Assembly (NCBI RefSeq): GCF_017811755.1
Contig: NZ_JADDJF010000017.1
Location: 1-64,000, forward strand
DNA from: Pararhodobacter sp. SW119
GTDB taxonomy: Bacteria > Pseudomonadota > Alphaproteobacteria > Rhodobacterales > Rhodobacteraceae
Reading direction: 5' to 3'
DNA length: 64,000 nucleotides
Shown in pieces: positions 42,152 to 51,004 of the stretch (the first letter of the stretch is position 1; every line of letters starts with the position of its first letter). The position numbers were made by a program, and so were the translations under genes. The notes beneath the pieces were generated by a model. It made no database searches and had not been told where the DNA came from. It saw nothing but the letters and a program-made list of their open reading frames with translations.

Positions 42152-43306
42152 TCACTCCTTCACCTCCACAACCGGCAGGGTCACCTCGCTCGCCACCGCC
42201 CCGTGCTGGATCTCGATCCGGTCGGCATCGGCCCGAACCGCCGTAAGGAAATGCACCTTCGTCGTGAGCGGAACCGGTTCCCCGAGGTTCGAGGACAGCG
42301 TCAGCCGGTGGTCATCGCCCTCGGCGATCGCGGCCGTGATTGTCCGGAAGCGGAGAGCGGTCGGCATCTCCAGCATGATCCGGCGGCCGACGTATGCATG
42401 TAGTGGAGCGACCGGGGCGACGCGCATCAGCACCGATCCCGAGCTCATCGCCGCGCGCAGCTGCAGCTCATGGCCCCAGGTCGGCAGCCAGAAGCTCGCC
42501 TGGCGGCCGCGCAGGGACCAGAGCCAGCGGCGCAGGGCGGAGCGGGCCAAGGGCCCTTGCGCCTTCAGCGTGATCGCCTCGCCGCGCTCGAAGACGTCGC
42601 GCACCGGCTCGACCGCCACCGGGCCGAAGCCGTTGTCGATATATTCGACAGCCCGGCGCAGGCTGGCGGTGAGCGGGCGGCGCACGAGGCTCGGGTCGGT
42701 CTGGACCGGGCGGCCAAGATAGCTCGGCATCGCCGGGGCCGCGAGGTCGGGCGGGTCGCGGAGCAGGAAGCTCGCGGTCACCGTGCCGTCGCCCTGTCGG
42801 CGGCGCGCGATCTCGACAGCCGAGGTCAGCATACCCGTTCGGATCGGCGCGACCGTGAGCCGACGTGCAGCTACCGTCGCGGCGGGCAGCTGCAAGGCCA
42901 ATGGTTCCGCGAGGATCAGCCGGTCGGGCTGAACGCTGGCGATGGCCACCGGCGCCGCCTCTTTGCCATCCACCGCAATCGCGGCCAGACCGCCGCTGCG
43001 GAAATCCGACAGCCCCGTGTCGAGCAGGATCTCGGTCGCGCCCTGCGCCAGGCCGGCGTCCGGCTGCAGCGCCAGATGCCAGAGCGGCACCAGCCAGTCG
43101 CCCGCAAAGCCTGCCCGAGCCAGTTCCGCCGCCCGTGCCATGCCGAGCGCGTGGAGCCTGTGGCGCAGGGTGACGATCTCGCGCGGGCGGGGGCGCAACG
43201 CGATGCGTTGTTCGCCGGCGCGGGCCTGCAGCACATCGGTGCGCCATTCCAGCACCTCGGCGATCTCCTGCGCCGCCGGGAAGGGCCAGAGGGGCAGCTC
43301 AGGCAT
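42152..43306 (-). CDS. Phage tail protein, downstream of the tape measure
   Basis: A 384-residue protein starting MPELPLWPFPAAQEIAEVLEW. It is rich in beta structure and carries 'FWLPTWGHELQLRA' and 'TALRFRTITAAIAEGDDHRLTLSSNLGEPVPL'. It occupies the lambda M position, right after the tape measure, and its start overlaps the tape-measure stop by eight bases. It is probably a distal tail component. No named domain was recognised. Confidence 0.7.
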   Translation of the reverse strand: MPELPLWPFPAAQEIAEVLEWRTDVLQARAGEQRIALRPRPREIVTLRHRLHALGMARAAELARAGFAGDWLVPLWHLALQPDAGLAQGATEILLDTGLSDFRSGGLAAIAVDGKEAAPVAIASVQPDRLILAEPLALQLPAATVAARRLTVAPIRTGMLTSAVEIARRRQGDGTVTASFLLRDPPDLAAPAMPSYLGRPVQTDPSLVRRPLTASLRRAVEYIDNGFGPVAVEPVRDVFERGEAITLKAQGPLARSALRRWLWSLRGRQASFWLPTWGHELQLRAAMSSGSVLMRVAPVAPLHAYVGRRIMLEMPTALRFRTITAAIAEGDDHRLTLSSNLGEPVPLTTKVHFLTAVRADADRIEIQHGAVASEVTLPVVEVKE

Positions 43307-45734
43307 TCAGCGCACTCCGGTTGCGGCGGATGACGTTCAGGATCGCCCGCTCGCCCGAGGGCGTGGCAAGGTAGTCGCCGACCACCGAGGGATCGAGCAC
43401 GTTGATGATGCGCGTCGACATGTCCGGGCCTGACGACTGGCCGGCGTCACGGTTCATCTCCACGCCCAGCCTACCGTCGCGACCGCGCCGCAGCGGCAGG
43501 ATCGCCTCGGGCCCGGCCTCGCCCATCAGGCCGATGCCGCGCGCGAACGGAAACACCGTCGGCCGGTTGACGACGCCCCCGCGCGCGAAGGCAGTCAGTT
43601 CCTGCCCGCCGGCGAAGACACCGCCGCGGGCGAAGCCGAAGAGGCCCGAAAGAAACCCGCCACCGCCACTGCTACCCGAGAACGCCCTCATCAGCGCGTT
43701 TTCGATCGGCTTGAACGCGAGCTCGATCAGCCGGTTCGCAAGGTTCTGGGCGATCCGCGAGACGGCGCCGGCGAAGGTCTGCCAGCTGAACTCGCCCGAC
43801 TTCAGCGCCTCCTTGATCGGCCCGGTGATGTCCTGCGCCAGACCCTGCGCGATCTCGCGCGAGCGTTCCTGCGCGGCGCGCACCGCCTCGGCGGTGGCCT
43901 CCCAGGCATTGCGTGCGGTGTCGGCGGCATCGCGCAGCGCCTGGCCGGCGCCGCGACCCGCGCCGCCCGCGCGTCCCGCGGCCTCGCTCGTGGCATCGAG
44001 CGCGTCCTCGAGCCCCTCGGCGGCCGCTCGCGCGCCGTGCAGCCGGGCCTCGGCCTGCGCGCCGGAGGCGGCGACGGCGTCACGCAGGGCGGCGATGGAC
44101 GCGAGCGGGGCGGTCGCCGCCTCCACCACGCCGGCCATGGTCTCGCGCAGCGCCTTGGCCTGCGCACGGGCATCGGACGCGTACTCGCCGAGCCCCATGT
44201 CGGGCAGCGCGATCGGGTCGGCATTGAAGGCAGCCGCGAAGGCTTCGCGTGCCCGGGCGCCAGCCTCGGCGGCGGCGCCCTCGAACGGATTGTCAATCCG
44301 GCCGAGTTCGAGGTTGCCGATCAGCGACACGCGCCGCTCGATGCCCAGCGCTTCGAGCCCGGCGTTGATCCCGTCCAGAAACCCGTTGATGCGGCGCCCG
44401 ACACCATTCAGCATGGCCTCGACGCCCGCGATCAGCGCGTTCGCCGCCTGGAAGGCGAAGTCTCCGATGGCCGAAGGCAGCGCGCCCCAGAGCACCTCGA
44501 TCGCGTCCAGCGCCCCCTGGAAGGTGTTCAGCGCCCCGTTACCGAAACCGACCACGGTTTCCAGCGACGTCTGCAGCGCCTCGGCGATGGTGGCCTTGAT
44601 GTCGGCCCAGCTCGCCATGATCGCGAGACCCATGGCGACGGCGCCGAGCTTCATGCGCTCCCAGACCTCGCGGGCGAGATCGCCCAGAAGCGAGAGCGAA
44701 TTTCCGAACCCGCCCGCGCCGCGCACCAGCTGCCCGAACCAGTAGATCATTTCGCCTGCGCCCACGATCAGCGCCCCGATCCCGGTGCGGATGATCGCTC
44801 CACGCAAGAGCGTCAGCGCGCCCGCGAGGCTGATGGTGGCGACCTGCGCCGCGACAAGACCCGCAACCCAGCGCGCGGCCATGAAGCCCGCGAAAGCAAT
44901 GCCGATGGCCGCCAGCCGCTCCATGTTGTCGGCGAGCCCGATCAGTGCCTCGGCCACCGTCGCGGAGGCGCCCACCATCTGGTCCCAGGTGCCGACCAGT
45001 TGCAGCGCGGCATTGCCGATCAGCGTGAAGGCATCGCCGATGGTTGCCGGCATGCTGTCGGCTTCCTCGCGCAGCAGATCGAGATTGCCGATCAGCGCCG
45101 TGCGGATCACCTCGCCGGTGATCCCGCCCTGCTGGCCCAGCCTGCGCAGGCCCGAGACGGTGGTGCCGAGTTCAGCCGCCAGCAGTTCGGCCAGCCGCCC
45201 GCCGTTCTGGATCACCGTGTTGAGGTTGTCGCCGCTGAGGGTGCCAAGCGCCATGGCGCGCGAGAGCGCGGCCTGGACCGAGGCCGCGCGTTCGGCGCGC
45301 GCGCCGGACACCACCATGGCGTTGTTCAGCGCCTCGGTGAAATCCAGCGACTCCGCCGTCGTCAGCCCCAGCTCGCGCAGCGCAGTGGCATTGGCGAGCC
45401 AGGACTCCGTGGTCTGGCCGAGGCTGGAATAGGTCCGCCGCGCCATGGCGGCGAGCCGCTCCATGACGGCAGCGCCCGCCTCCTGGCTGCCGGTGGCCAG
45501 ATCTACACGCGAGCGCAGGTCGGTCCACTGGTCGGCATAGGCCACGAGCTGGCGCGTACTGATCGCGGCACCGAGGATCCCCATGACCCGGCGCACCACG
45601 GCGCCGGTGATGTCGGCCTGCCGCTCGATCCGCTTGAAATTGCGCTCGCCCGCATCGCCGATCCCCTGAAACTCGGCCTTCACCTGCCTGCCGCCTTCGG
45701 CGACGAGGCGGACGGAGACGCGTTTCTGGGCCAT
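43299..45734 (-). CDS. Phage tail tape measure protein
   Basis: An 811-residue protein. The N-terminal ~250 residues match the tape-measure domain ('YADQWTDLRSRVDLATGSQEAGAAVMERLAAMARRTYSSLGQTTESW', then 'GDNLNTVIQNGGRLAELLAAELG'). Central hydrophobic helices lie near 270-340, followed by long Ala-rich helices and a C-terminal Gly-rich region ('FGFARGGVFAGGQELTAFARGGV') with an end 'MGEAGPEAILPLRRG'. At the usual ~0.15 nm per residue the tail would be roughly 120 nm long. It lies after the G/GT chaperones, as in lambda H. Confidence 0.92.
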   Translation of the reverse strand: MAQKRVSVRLVAEGGRQVKAEFQGIGDAGERNFKRIERQADITGAVVRRVMGILGAAISTRQLVAYADQWTDLRSRVDLATGSQEAGAAVMERLAAMARRTYSSLGQTTESWLANATALRELGLTTAESLDFTEALNNAMVVSGARAERAASVQAALSRAMALGTLSGDNLNTVIQNGGRLAELLAAELGTTVSGLRRLGQQGGITGEVIRTALIGNLDLLREEADSMPATIGDAFTLIGNAALQLVGTWDQMVGASATVAEALIGLADNMERLAAIGIAFAGFMAARWVAGLVAAQVATISLAGALTLLRGAIIRTGIGALIVGAGEMIYWFGQLVRGAGGFGNSLSLLGDLAREVWERMKLGAVAMGLAIMASWADIKATIAEALQTSLETVVGFGNGALNTFQGALDAIEVLWGALPSAIGDFAFQAANALIAGVEAMLNGVGRRINGFLDGINAGLEALGIERRVSLIGNLELGRIDNPFEGAAAEAGARAREAFAAAFNADPIALPDMGLGEYASDARAQAKALRETMAGVVEAATAPLASIAALRDAVAASGAQAEARLHGARAAAEGLEDALDATSEAAGRAGGAGRGAGQALRDAADTARNAWEATAEAVRAAQERSREIAQGLAQDITGPIKEALKSGEFSWQTFAGAVSRIAQNLANRLIELAFKPIENALMRAFSGSSGGGGFLSGLFGFARGGVFAGGQELTAFARGGVVNRPTVFPFARGIGLMGEAGPEAILPLRRGRDGRLGVEMNRDAGQSSGPDMSTRIINVLDPSVVGDYLATPSGERAILNVIRRNRSALNA

Positions 45735-45781
45735 GGATCAGACTTCCTGACGAGCGGGGCGCGGCTTGCGGGGCGGGTTCA

Positions 45782-46476
45782 TCAGCCGCGGGGCGGAGAC
45801 GCCCGGTCATCGGCCGCCCTCTGTTCGTTGAACTTGCGGACCATCACGGCCTCGATCACCGGCAGGCATTCGGCCGCGATGAGCGAGTCGACGCCGAGCG
45901 CCTGCGCCATGGCCAGTGCCGCGGTCATGTCCCAGCCCAGAACCACAGTCCCGTCGGCGCTGGATGCGACGCGCAGTTGTCCCATCAGGCGCTGCGCCAG
46001 ATCCCAGACCTGCCAGCCTTCCGGGGTTTCCGGCTGGTTCAGCCGCGCCGGGCAGTCCGGGCACGGCCCTTCGCAGGCTGCACAGTAGCGATCGCCCCCG
46101 CCGAGCCACCATTCGGCAAGGGCGCAGAGACGTTTTTTTCCTGCTCGAGGAGCAGCCATTTGGCGACATAGGTGGACTGGAAGGCATCGAAGGCCGGCCA
46201 GATGTCGAGGAGCGCGTCGATCCCCTCGGGCGTCACAGGGACGGGGTTGCCCTCGGCATCGCCGACACCCTCCCAATCCAGCACCGCGCGCCGCGCCACG
46301 GCCTTGGCCATGGCCATGGCGAGTTCCTCGGGCCCGGCCTCGGGCGGCAGCGCCTGGATCGCGGCATCGCTGCGCGCCGAGACCATCAGCGCGGTGGTCA
46401 GCGGACGCAGTTTCAGCCGAACGCCCGGCAGCAGGTCGAGCCAGCGTGGCGCATTCGTCAGATCGAGTGTCAGCAT
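45782..46476 (-). CDS. Tail assembly chaperone GT fusion made by -1 frameshift
   Basis: The longer product of the G/GT pair. Ribosomes start at 46476, decode 115 codons to the slippery site at 46132-46138, shift back one base and continue in the other frame to the stop at 45782, giving about 231 residues. The T part begins KKRLCALAEWWLGGG and holds a Cys-rich 'YCAACEGPCPDCP' that could bind zinc, then 'WDMTAALAMAQALGVDSL'. GT links the tape measure to the tail tube protein during tail assembly in lambda. The T frame has no start codon of its own at the right place, supporting frameshifting. Confidence 0.8.
46039..46476 (-). CDS. Tail assembly chaperone G
   Basis: The in-frame product is 145 residues, starting MLTLDLTNAPRWLDLLPG with GGGAGACC upstream. 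It is the lambda G counterpart: 'GVRLKLRPLTTALMVSARSDAAI', 'GNPVPVTPEGIDALLDIWPAFDAFQSTYVAKWLLLEQEK'. The ATG overlaps the tail tube stop (TGATG). It should be made in large excess over GT and leave the final virion. Confidence 0.82.
   Translation of the reverse strand: MLTLDLTNAPRWLDLLPGVRLKLRPLTTALMVSARSDAAIQALPPEAGPEELAMAMAKAVARRAVLDWEGVGDAEGNPVPVTPEGIDALLDIWPAFDAFQSTYVAKWLLLEQEKNVSAPLPNGGSAGAIATVQPAKGRARTARRG
46132..46138 (-). promoter_or_regulatory. Programmed -1 frameshift site A AAA AAC
   Basis: On the minus strand codons read GAA AAA AAC in the G frame; the preceding A gives the canonical slippery heptamer A-AAA-AAC. After a -1 slip the frame reads AAA AAA CGT CTC and continues 116 codons to 45782. 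The position, just before the end of G, matches lambdoid G/GT genes. Confidence 0.8.
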
Positions 46477-47417
46477 CAGTAGGTCTCCCGTTCGTTCACC
46501 AGCGTGACCGTGCACATGCGCCCCGCCACCGAATCCTTCGCCGCCTGCCAGTTGAAGCTTGCCTGCACGCCCTGCGGCCCGGAAATCTCGATTCGCGGGC
46601 GCGGCAGGTAGACGGCATGCGCCACCAGCGTCAGGCTTTCGCCCGAGGGCAGCGTGTGGGCGAAGGTCATCTCGCAAGGATCGCCATTGATCGCCTGGTT
46701 CACCAGGAGCTGATCCGCGAAGCGCACCTCGATCTGGCCCGTGAGCGCGGCCATGCCGGGATCAGCGCCGTCGATCCGTCCGTCCGAGCGGATGGTTTCG
46801 ATCCGGTCGAGAGTGTTTGCATAGGTGATCTCGGCCGAGACGATGTTGCCAAGGGGCTGGCCGTTACGGGTGATCGCCCCATTGAAATGCCCGAATCGCT
46901 GGAGGTCGAGGTCAGCCAGCGTACCAGCGGCGGAGGTCGTGGCGATCGCCTCGCCTTGTGCGACAAGGCTCGCCGTCGCCGTCAGCAGCCCCGAGCGCTG
47001 CATCTGCCAGGACAGCGTATCGAGCACGCATCCCGAATACATCGCGAAGCGCGGCACCTCCGGCATGCCGGTCTCGATGGACATCGACGGCAGCACCCAG
47101 CCGCCCGAGCGAAACTCATGGCTGTAGGGCGTGGTGGTGCCGGTGGAAATCGGCTGCCCGAAGGCCGCCTTCAACCAGAAGCCGAAGGCCTCCGCGTCGA
47201 TCGGCACGACGACATTGCCGTCGGCGGTCACCGCGTCCTTGATCGGCGGCAGCGGATCGCGGCCATAGCCCAGCAACTCCGAGTTCAGGAGCGGCTGCTC
47301 GGCGCCGAGCGTGGCGCTGGCGAAAGGCATCCGCGTGAAGCCGCTCGCGGGCGGGGTGCCGTAGGTCGTCTCGAACGCGAGCGCCATCTGCGCCCGCGCC
47401 CCGTGGGCGCGTGCCAT
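46476..47417 (-). CDS. Phage major tail tube protein
   Basis: A 313-residue protein in lambda V position. It starts MARAHGARAQMALAFETTYG and has 'FTRMPFASATLGAEQPLLNSELLGYGRDPLPP', 'GFWLKAAFGQP' and a central beta region 'ITRNGQPLGNIVSAEITYANTLDRIETIRSDG'. This is the tail tube family of siphoviruses related to Phage_tail_2. It polymerises around the tape measure to form the tube. It ends TGATG into the chaperone gene. Confidence 0.87.
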   Translation of the reverse strand: MARAHGARAQMALAFETTYGTPPASGFTRMPFASATLGAEQPLLNSELLGYGRDPLPPIKDAVTADGNVVVPIDAEAFGFWLKAAFGQPISTGTTTPYSHEFRSGGWVLPSMSIETGMPEVPRFAMYSGCVLDTLSWQMQRSGLLTATASLVAQGEAIATTSAAGTLADLDLQRFGHFNGAITRNGQPLGNIVSAEITYANTLDRIETIRSDGRIDGADPGMAALTGQIEVRFADQLLVNQAINGDPCEMTFAHTLPSGESLTLVAHAVYLPRPRIEISGPQGVQASFNWQAAKDSVAGRMCTVTLVNERETY

Positions 47418-47441
47418 GGTGTTCTCCTCGGGTTGTTGGGG

Positions 47442-47858
47442 TCAGGCCAGCGGATCGGCCGTGGAATAGTGCAGCACCACCGGGATGACGGCGGCCTTCA
47501 GGCTCGCCGCGCCCTCGACCGGCAGATCGACCGGGCGCGGCGCTTCCGCCTCGACCCAATCGCAGAGCCCGCCCAGCGTGCGGTCGACAGCAATCGCCGC
47601 GCCGACGCTGGCGGTCAGTGTGTCAAAGGCCGCGTCACGGTCGGCGCCCTGCACGACCGCCTCGATCTCGGCGCGGTGCTGGTAGTGGTAGGCGAGCGGC
47701 GACAGCGTCACCTCGGGTTCACCGGGTTCGCCGTCGCGCAGGATCAGCAGGCCAGTGGCGGGCACGCGCTCGGGAAGCACGTCGCCGCGCAGGACGGTGG
47801 CGGGCAGCGCCGAGAGCCGCGTGTGCAGCGCGGCGAGGATGGTTTCACGGGGGGTCAC
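47442..47858 (-). CDS. Phage tail terminator/completion-like protein
   Basis: A 138-residue protein beginning with GTG at 47858 (VTPRETILAALHTRL). 'LPERVPATGLLILRDGEPGEPEVTLSPLAYHYQHRAEIEAVV' is typical of proteins in lambda U position in alphaproteobacterial prophages. The upstream frame stays open but belongs to the cargo junction, so the native ribosome site may have been displaced; none strong is visible. It is expected to cap the tail tube. Confidence 0.7.
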   Translation of the reverse strand: MTPRETILAALHTRLSALPATVLRGDVLPERVPATGLLILRDGEPGEPEVTLSPLAYHYQHRAEIEAVVQGADRDAAFDTLTASVGAAIAVDRTLGGLCDWVEAEAPRPVDLPVEGAASLKAAVIPVVLHYSTADPLA

Positions 47859-47911
47859 GTGACAACTCGCGTAGTAGATCGCATTGACTGGGTCTTGTTC
47901 ATTGCCAACCT

Positions 47912-48082
47912 TCAGACGCTGGGCGCAGCCCTCTTCACGCCGGCGTCGTGAAAGCTCTGCTTGGCGTCCGGTGTCTGATCGCACTGCACGGCGAAGGCCC
48001 AAGGGGCGGTCGGGATACTGGAGAGGCTGAAAACCAGAAAGCCGCTCCATTCCGTGCGGCGCACGTGATAATCGTCTGACAT
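47912..48082 (-). CDS. Doubtful small protein at a cargo junction
   Basis: A 56-residue frame from the ATG at 48082 (MSDDYHVRRTEWSGFLVFSLSS) ends at 47912. It has a plausible hydrophobic stretch but a weak ribosome site and no recognised family. It fills the gap between the tail terminator gene and the EEP hydrolase. Confidence 0.25.
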   Translation of the reverse strand: MSDDYHVRRTEWSGFLVFSLSSIPTAPWAFAVQCDQTPDAKQSFHDAGVKRAAPSV

Positions 48083-48155
48083 CCGGTGCTCGCGACGCGA
48101 GACCCATCGCGAATCAGCAGGCCGTTCACGCAACGCTCAGGTGGGGAAAAATGCC

Positions 48156-49259
48156 GTGAACGATCGAAAAAGCAGATACCGACGAGCGGCGACGAGCACC
48201 GTCCTCGCGCTACTGGTTGCACTGACCGCAGGGTCCTTGCTGCCCTTGATCGAGACAAACATCTGGTGGATCCGTTTTCTCGATTTCCCGCGTTTACAGT
48301 TCGCGCTGGTCACGATCGTGCTGATGGCGCTTCTTCTTGTTCTAGAAGGACATCCGGGTCGATTCGGTTGGGTGGCCATCTTCGGCGCCATGACCGCACT
48401 CGGCTACCATGCTTACAAGCTGCATCCGTATACCAGATTTGTCGAACCCGCCGTCGTGGCGCAGGACGACTGTCCAGAGGGGCGTGCCCTGCGTGTCATG
48501 ATCGCCAATGTGAAACTCAAGAACGAACGCGCCGAGGCATTTCTCGCTCAGGTCGCCGCCACTGAGCCTGATCTGTTGCTGGTGATGGAAACCGACGCGT
48601 GGTGGGACGAGCGCCTCTCGATCCTTGACAAGGATTTTCAGTATCGGATGCAGAGCATTCCTGTTGAGCATGCCTTTTACGGCATGCACCTTTTCTCAAG
48701 GTTCGAACTGATTTCGCCCGAGTTTCGCTTCTTTTTCGACGCGGACACGCCGAGCGCGGTGACGCAGGTGCGAATGCCTGACGGCGAGATCATCGGCTTC
48801 ATCGGCCTTCATCCACGACCGCCCCTCGCCTTTACTCAACCGACGACGATGCGGGACGCGCACATCCTTCAGGGCGCGCTGATTGCACGGGAGTGGGAAG
48901 CACCAACTATCCTCGCCGGCGATTTCAATGCCGTCCCATGGGAGCGCGCAACGCGACGCGCCATGCGGATCGGAGAGCTTCTCGACCCTCGCTTCGGGCG
49001 TGGACTTTTCCCAACCTATGACACCGAGAGCTATCTGATCTCCTGGCCACTCGACCAGATATTGCTGCAGCCGCAGTTCACCCTTCATGACTTTCACACG
49101 CTCCCGGATTTTGGATCGGACCATCGCGCGGTGGCCGTGGCCCTATGCCATGAGCCGGACGCGCCACAACGTGCGCCGCAAATGCTTGCTAATGATCTCG
49201 CCGAGGCTGAGGCTTCTATCGAAGCAGCCAGACGTTTGGAAAGTAGCCTGCGCGAATAA
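48156..49259 (+). CDS. Membrane-anchored endonuclease/exonuclease/phosphatase (EEP) family protein
   Basis: About 367 residues. Three hydrophobic helices occupy roughly residues 10-85 (TSTVLALLVALTAGSLLPLI, LQFALVTIVLMALLLVL, WVAIFGAMTALGYHAY). The catalytic EEP domain follows: 'MIANVKLKNERAEAFLAQVAATEPDLLLVMETD', GDFNAVPW and the final GSDHRAV. Such proteins are metal-dependent phosphodiesterases facing the periplasm. GTG at 48156 has AGGTGGGG upstream; GTG at 48141 is the alternative. It runs opposite to the phage genes and pairs with the PAP2 phosphatase 106 bases on, so both are cargo. Confidence 0.85.
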   Translation: MNDRKSRYRRAATSTVLALLVALTAGSLLPLIETNIWWIRFLDFPRLQFALVTIVLMALLLVLEGHPGRFGWVAIFGAMTALGYHAYKLHPYTRFVEPAVVAQDDCPEGRALRVMIANVKLKNERAEAFLAQVAATEPDLLLVMETDAWWDERLSILDKDFQYRMQSIPVEHAFYGMHLFSRFELISPEFRFFFDADTPSAVTQVRMPDGEIIGFIGLHPRPPLAFTQPTTMRDAHILQGALIAREWEAPTILAGDFNAVPWERATRRAMRIGELLDPRFGRGLFPTYDTESYLISWPLDQILLQPQFTLHDFHTLPDFGSDHRAVAVALCHEPDAPQRAPQMLANDLAEAEASIEAARRLESSLRE

Positions 49260-49365
49260 TATCCGCCGTGGGTTTGCGCGATCGCCCTACACAAGACATG
49301 CTCGAACAGATGCCGATGACAACTGCTCGGTCGGAACGGAGCTCGTATCGAATGGTTTTCATCCT

Positions 49366-50097
49366 ATGACCAAAGAGAATTTCAGCAACGCACGCCGCTG
49401 GGTGCGGGAGAACGTTGAGTTTGGTACCCTTCTCTTTTTCGCGCTTGGCGTTCTAGGTTTCTGGGCCCTGGCCGAACTGGCCGACGAAGTGATCGAAGGT
49501 AGCACGCGCAACCTTGACCGCGACCTTCTGCTCCTGCTCCGAACCACAGGAGACCATAGCGATCCGATCGGCCCTGCATGGATCGAAGAGGTCGTCCGCG
49601 ACTTTACCGCCATAGGCGGTGTCGCCATCCTTACGCTGACGACACTTGCGGTCGCCGGCTTCTTCCTCCTGCAGAACAAGTTCGCCACGGCTCTCTATCT
49701 GTTCGCTGCTGTCGGAGGTGGTCTTCTTATCTCTAGCACCGCGAAGGGGTTTTTCGACCGCCCACGGCCCGAGCTCGTACCCTATGATTCATTTGTGAAT
49801 ACGTCGAGTTTCCCTTCCGGTCATTCGATGATGGCCGCAGTCGTGTATCTCACACTGGGCGTGCTGGTCGCGAGAACGCTTCTGCAGACACGGCTAAAGG
49901 TCTACGTGCTGACGCTCGCCGTGATCGCAACGCTCCTCGTCGGGATCAGCCGTGTGTACCTCGGGGTCCACTGGCCCACTGACGTTCTCGCCGGATGGCT
50001 CGCAGGCTTTCTCTGGGCCTCCATATGCATGCTGGGCGCGCGCTATCTCGCCCGGCGCGGAGGCGTCGAACAGGAGGCGTCCGGGAAATCGCCTTAA
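49366..50097 (+). CDS. PAP2 family membrane phosphatase
   Basis: A 243-residue protein with about five or six helices and the full acid-phosphatase signature: KGFFDRPRP (KX6RP), FPSGHS (PSGH) and SRVYLGVHWPTD (SRX5H). Such enzymes dephosphorylate lipid phosphates such as phosphatidate or undecaprenyl diphosphate. The ATG at 49366 is preferred because the frame upstream overlaps the EEP gene. With the EEP protein it forms a lipid/phosphate-ester hydrolysis pair. It converges on the DUF6441 phage gene. Confidence 0.9.
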   Translation: MTKENFSNARRWVRENVEFGTLLFFALGVLGFWALAELADEVIEGSTRNLDRDLLLLLRTTGDHSDPIGPAWIEEVVRDFTAIGGVAILTLTTLAVAGFFLLQNKFATALYLFAAVGGGLLISSTAKGFFDRPRPELVPYDSFVNTSSFPSGHSMMAAVVYLTLGVLVARTLLQTRLKVYVLTLAVIATLLVGISRVYLGVHWPTDVLAGWLAGFLWASICMLGARYLARRGGVEQEASGKSP

Positions 50098-50250
50098 GCT
50101 CGCGCGCACGTCAGCCTTCTATGCTGCAAGCTTGGCAAATTGGCGAAGGTAGATTGCCACTCAAGCCAATGACTGTGCGTGCCGCTAACTTGAATCGTAC
50201 CACCAGAAGTGAACTGCAGGTTGATTTTCAACAGAATATCCGCATAGCTG

Positions 50251-50886
50251 TCACCCGAACTTTCCTTCCGCCCAATTCGCCACTATCAGCCCCGGCATGC
50301 TGTCCAACGCCCGGTCTGCATCCCGTGCCAGATCCAGCCGCTTCGGCAGTTTCACCTGCGGGACCAGCAGGAAGATCGGCATCGTGGTGACCCCCCGCCC
50401 GGTCTTCGAGCGCGACGCCACCGCGCGCCCTTTCGTGTTCAGCCGCCCCTCAGCCACCAGCAGGCTCGGACCGGTGTGACGATAGACGAAGCGCAGGCGC
50501 AGACCGGTGCGGCGTTCCCATTCCAGCGGCGTGATGCGACCGCCGCGGGAGGACTTGCCCGCCGCCGGTAGCGGGATGGCCAGCCAGAAGCCGTTCTTCG
50601 AGCGGATCAGCGGCCCGGTGTCATGCGCGCCGACGATGACCGGGGCCTTCGACCAGACGAGCGCCGCGGCGTTGAGGCTGGGCTTGCCTTTTGGAAACTG
50701 CTCGGTCCGGATCGTGCGGGCTAGGCGTGCCCCGAGGCCGGCGCCGGTGATCTGCGCACGCCAGGCGCTCTTCAGCCCGGTCCCGGCCTCGCGGATAGCG
50801 GCCGAGACGGCGCGCTCGCCTGCCGCGATCTCGGCCTGCATCATCGCGACGAGGTCGGGTGTGATGTCCAGTTCGAGCTTCAGCAC
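50251..50886 (-). CDS. DUF6441 family phage protein (lambda Z position)
   Basis: About 211 residues starting with a GTG (VLKLELDITPDLVAMMQAEI). 'GTGLKSAWRAQITGAGLGARLARTIRTEQFPKG' and 'FWLAIPLPAAGK' fit DUF6441, a minor tail or connector protein. The frame is open upstream to 50961 but only over the cargo junction. It is separated from the head genes by the oxidase-like cargo gene and from the tail terminator by the EEP/PAP2 pair. Confidence 0.75.
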   Translation of the reverse strand: MLKLELDITPDLVAMMQAEIAAGERAVSAAIREAGTGLKSAWRAQITGAGLGARLARTIRTEQFPKGKPSLNAAALVWSKAPVIVGAHDTGPLIRSKNGFWLAIPLPAAGKSSRGGRITPLEWERRTGLRLRFVYRHTGPSLLVAEGRLNTKGRAVASRSKTGRGVTTMPIFLLVPQVKLPKRLDLARDADRALDSMPGLIVANWAEGKFG

Positions 50887-50911
50887 GCGAACCACCGGAT
50901 CAATTGTCAAT

Positions 50912-50937
50912 GCTGTCGGTCCAGCACGACCGACAGC
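50912..50937. terminator. Perfect 10-bp hairpin at a cargo junction
   Basis: GCTGTCGGTC pairs exactly with GACCGACAGC around a 6-nt loop (cagcac). It lies between the stop of the oxidase-like gene and the DUF6441 start. No T-run follows, so it is either a weak terminator or a trace of the insertion. Confidence 0.4.
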
Positions 50938-51004
50938 GGTTCCAGAGATCGCGGGACGCACGTCTCAGCGACGAGTCAATGCGACATGAGCAAAGGCGCA
51001 GCGT

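Noticed and set aside
44037-46088. 683-codon plus-strand open frame
   Set aside because: It is antisense to the tape measure and chaperone genes, with biased composition and no motif.
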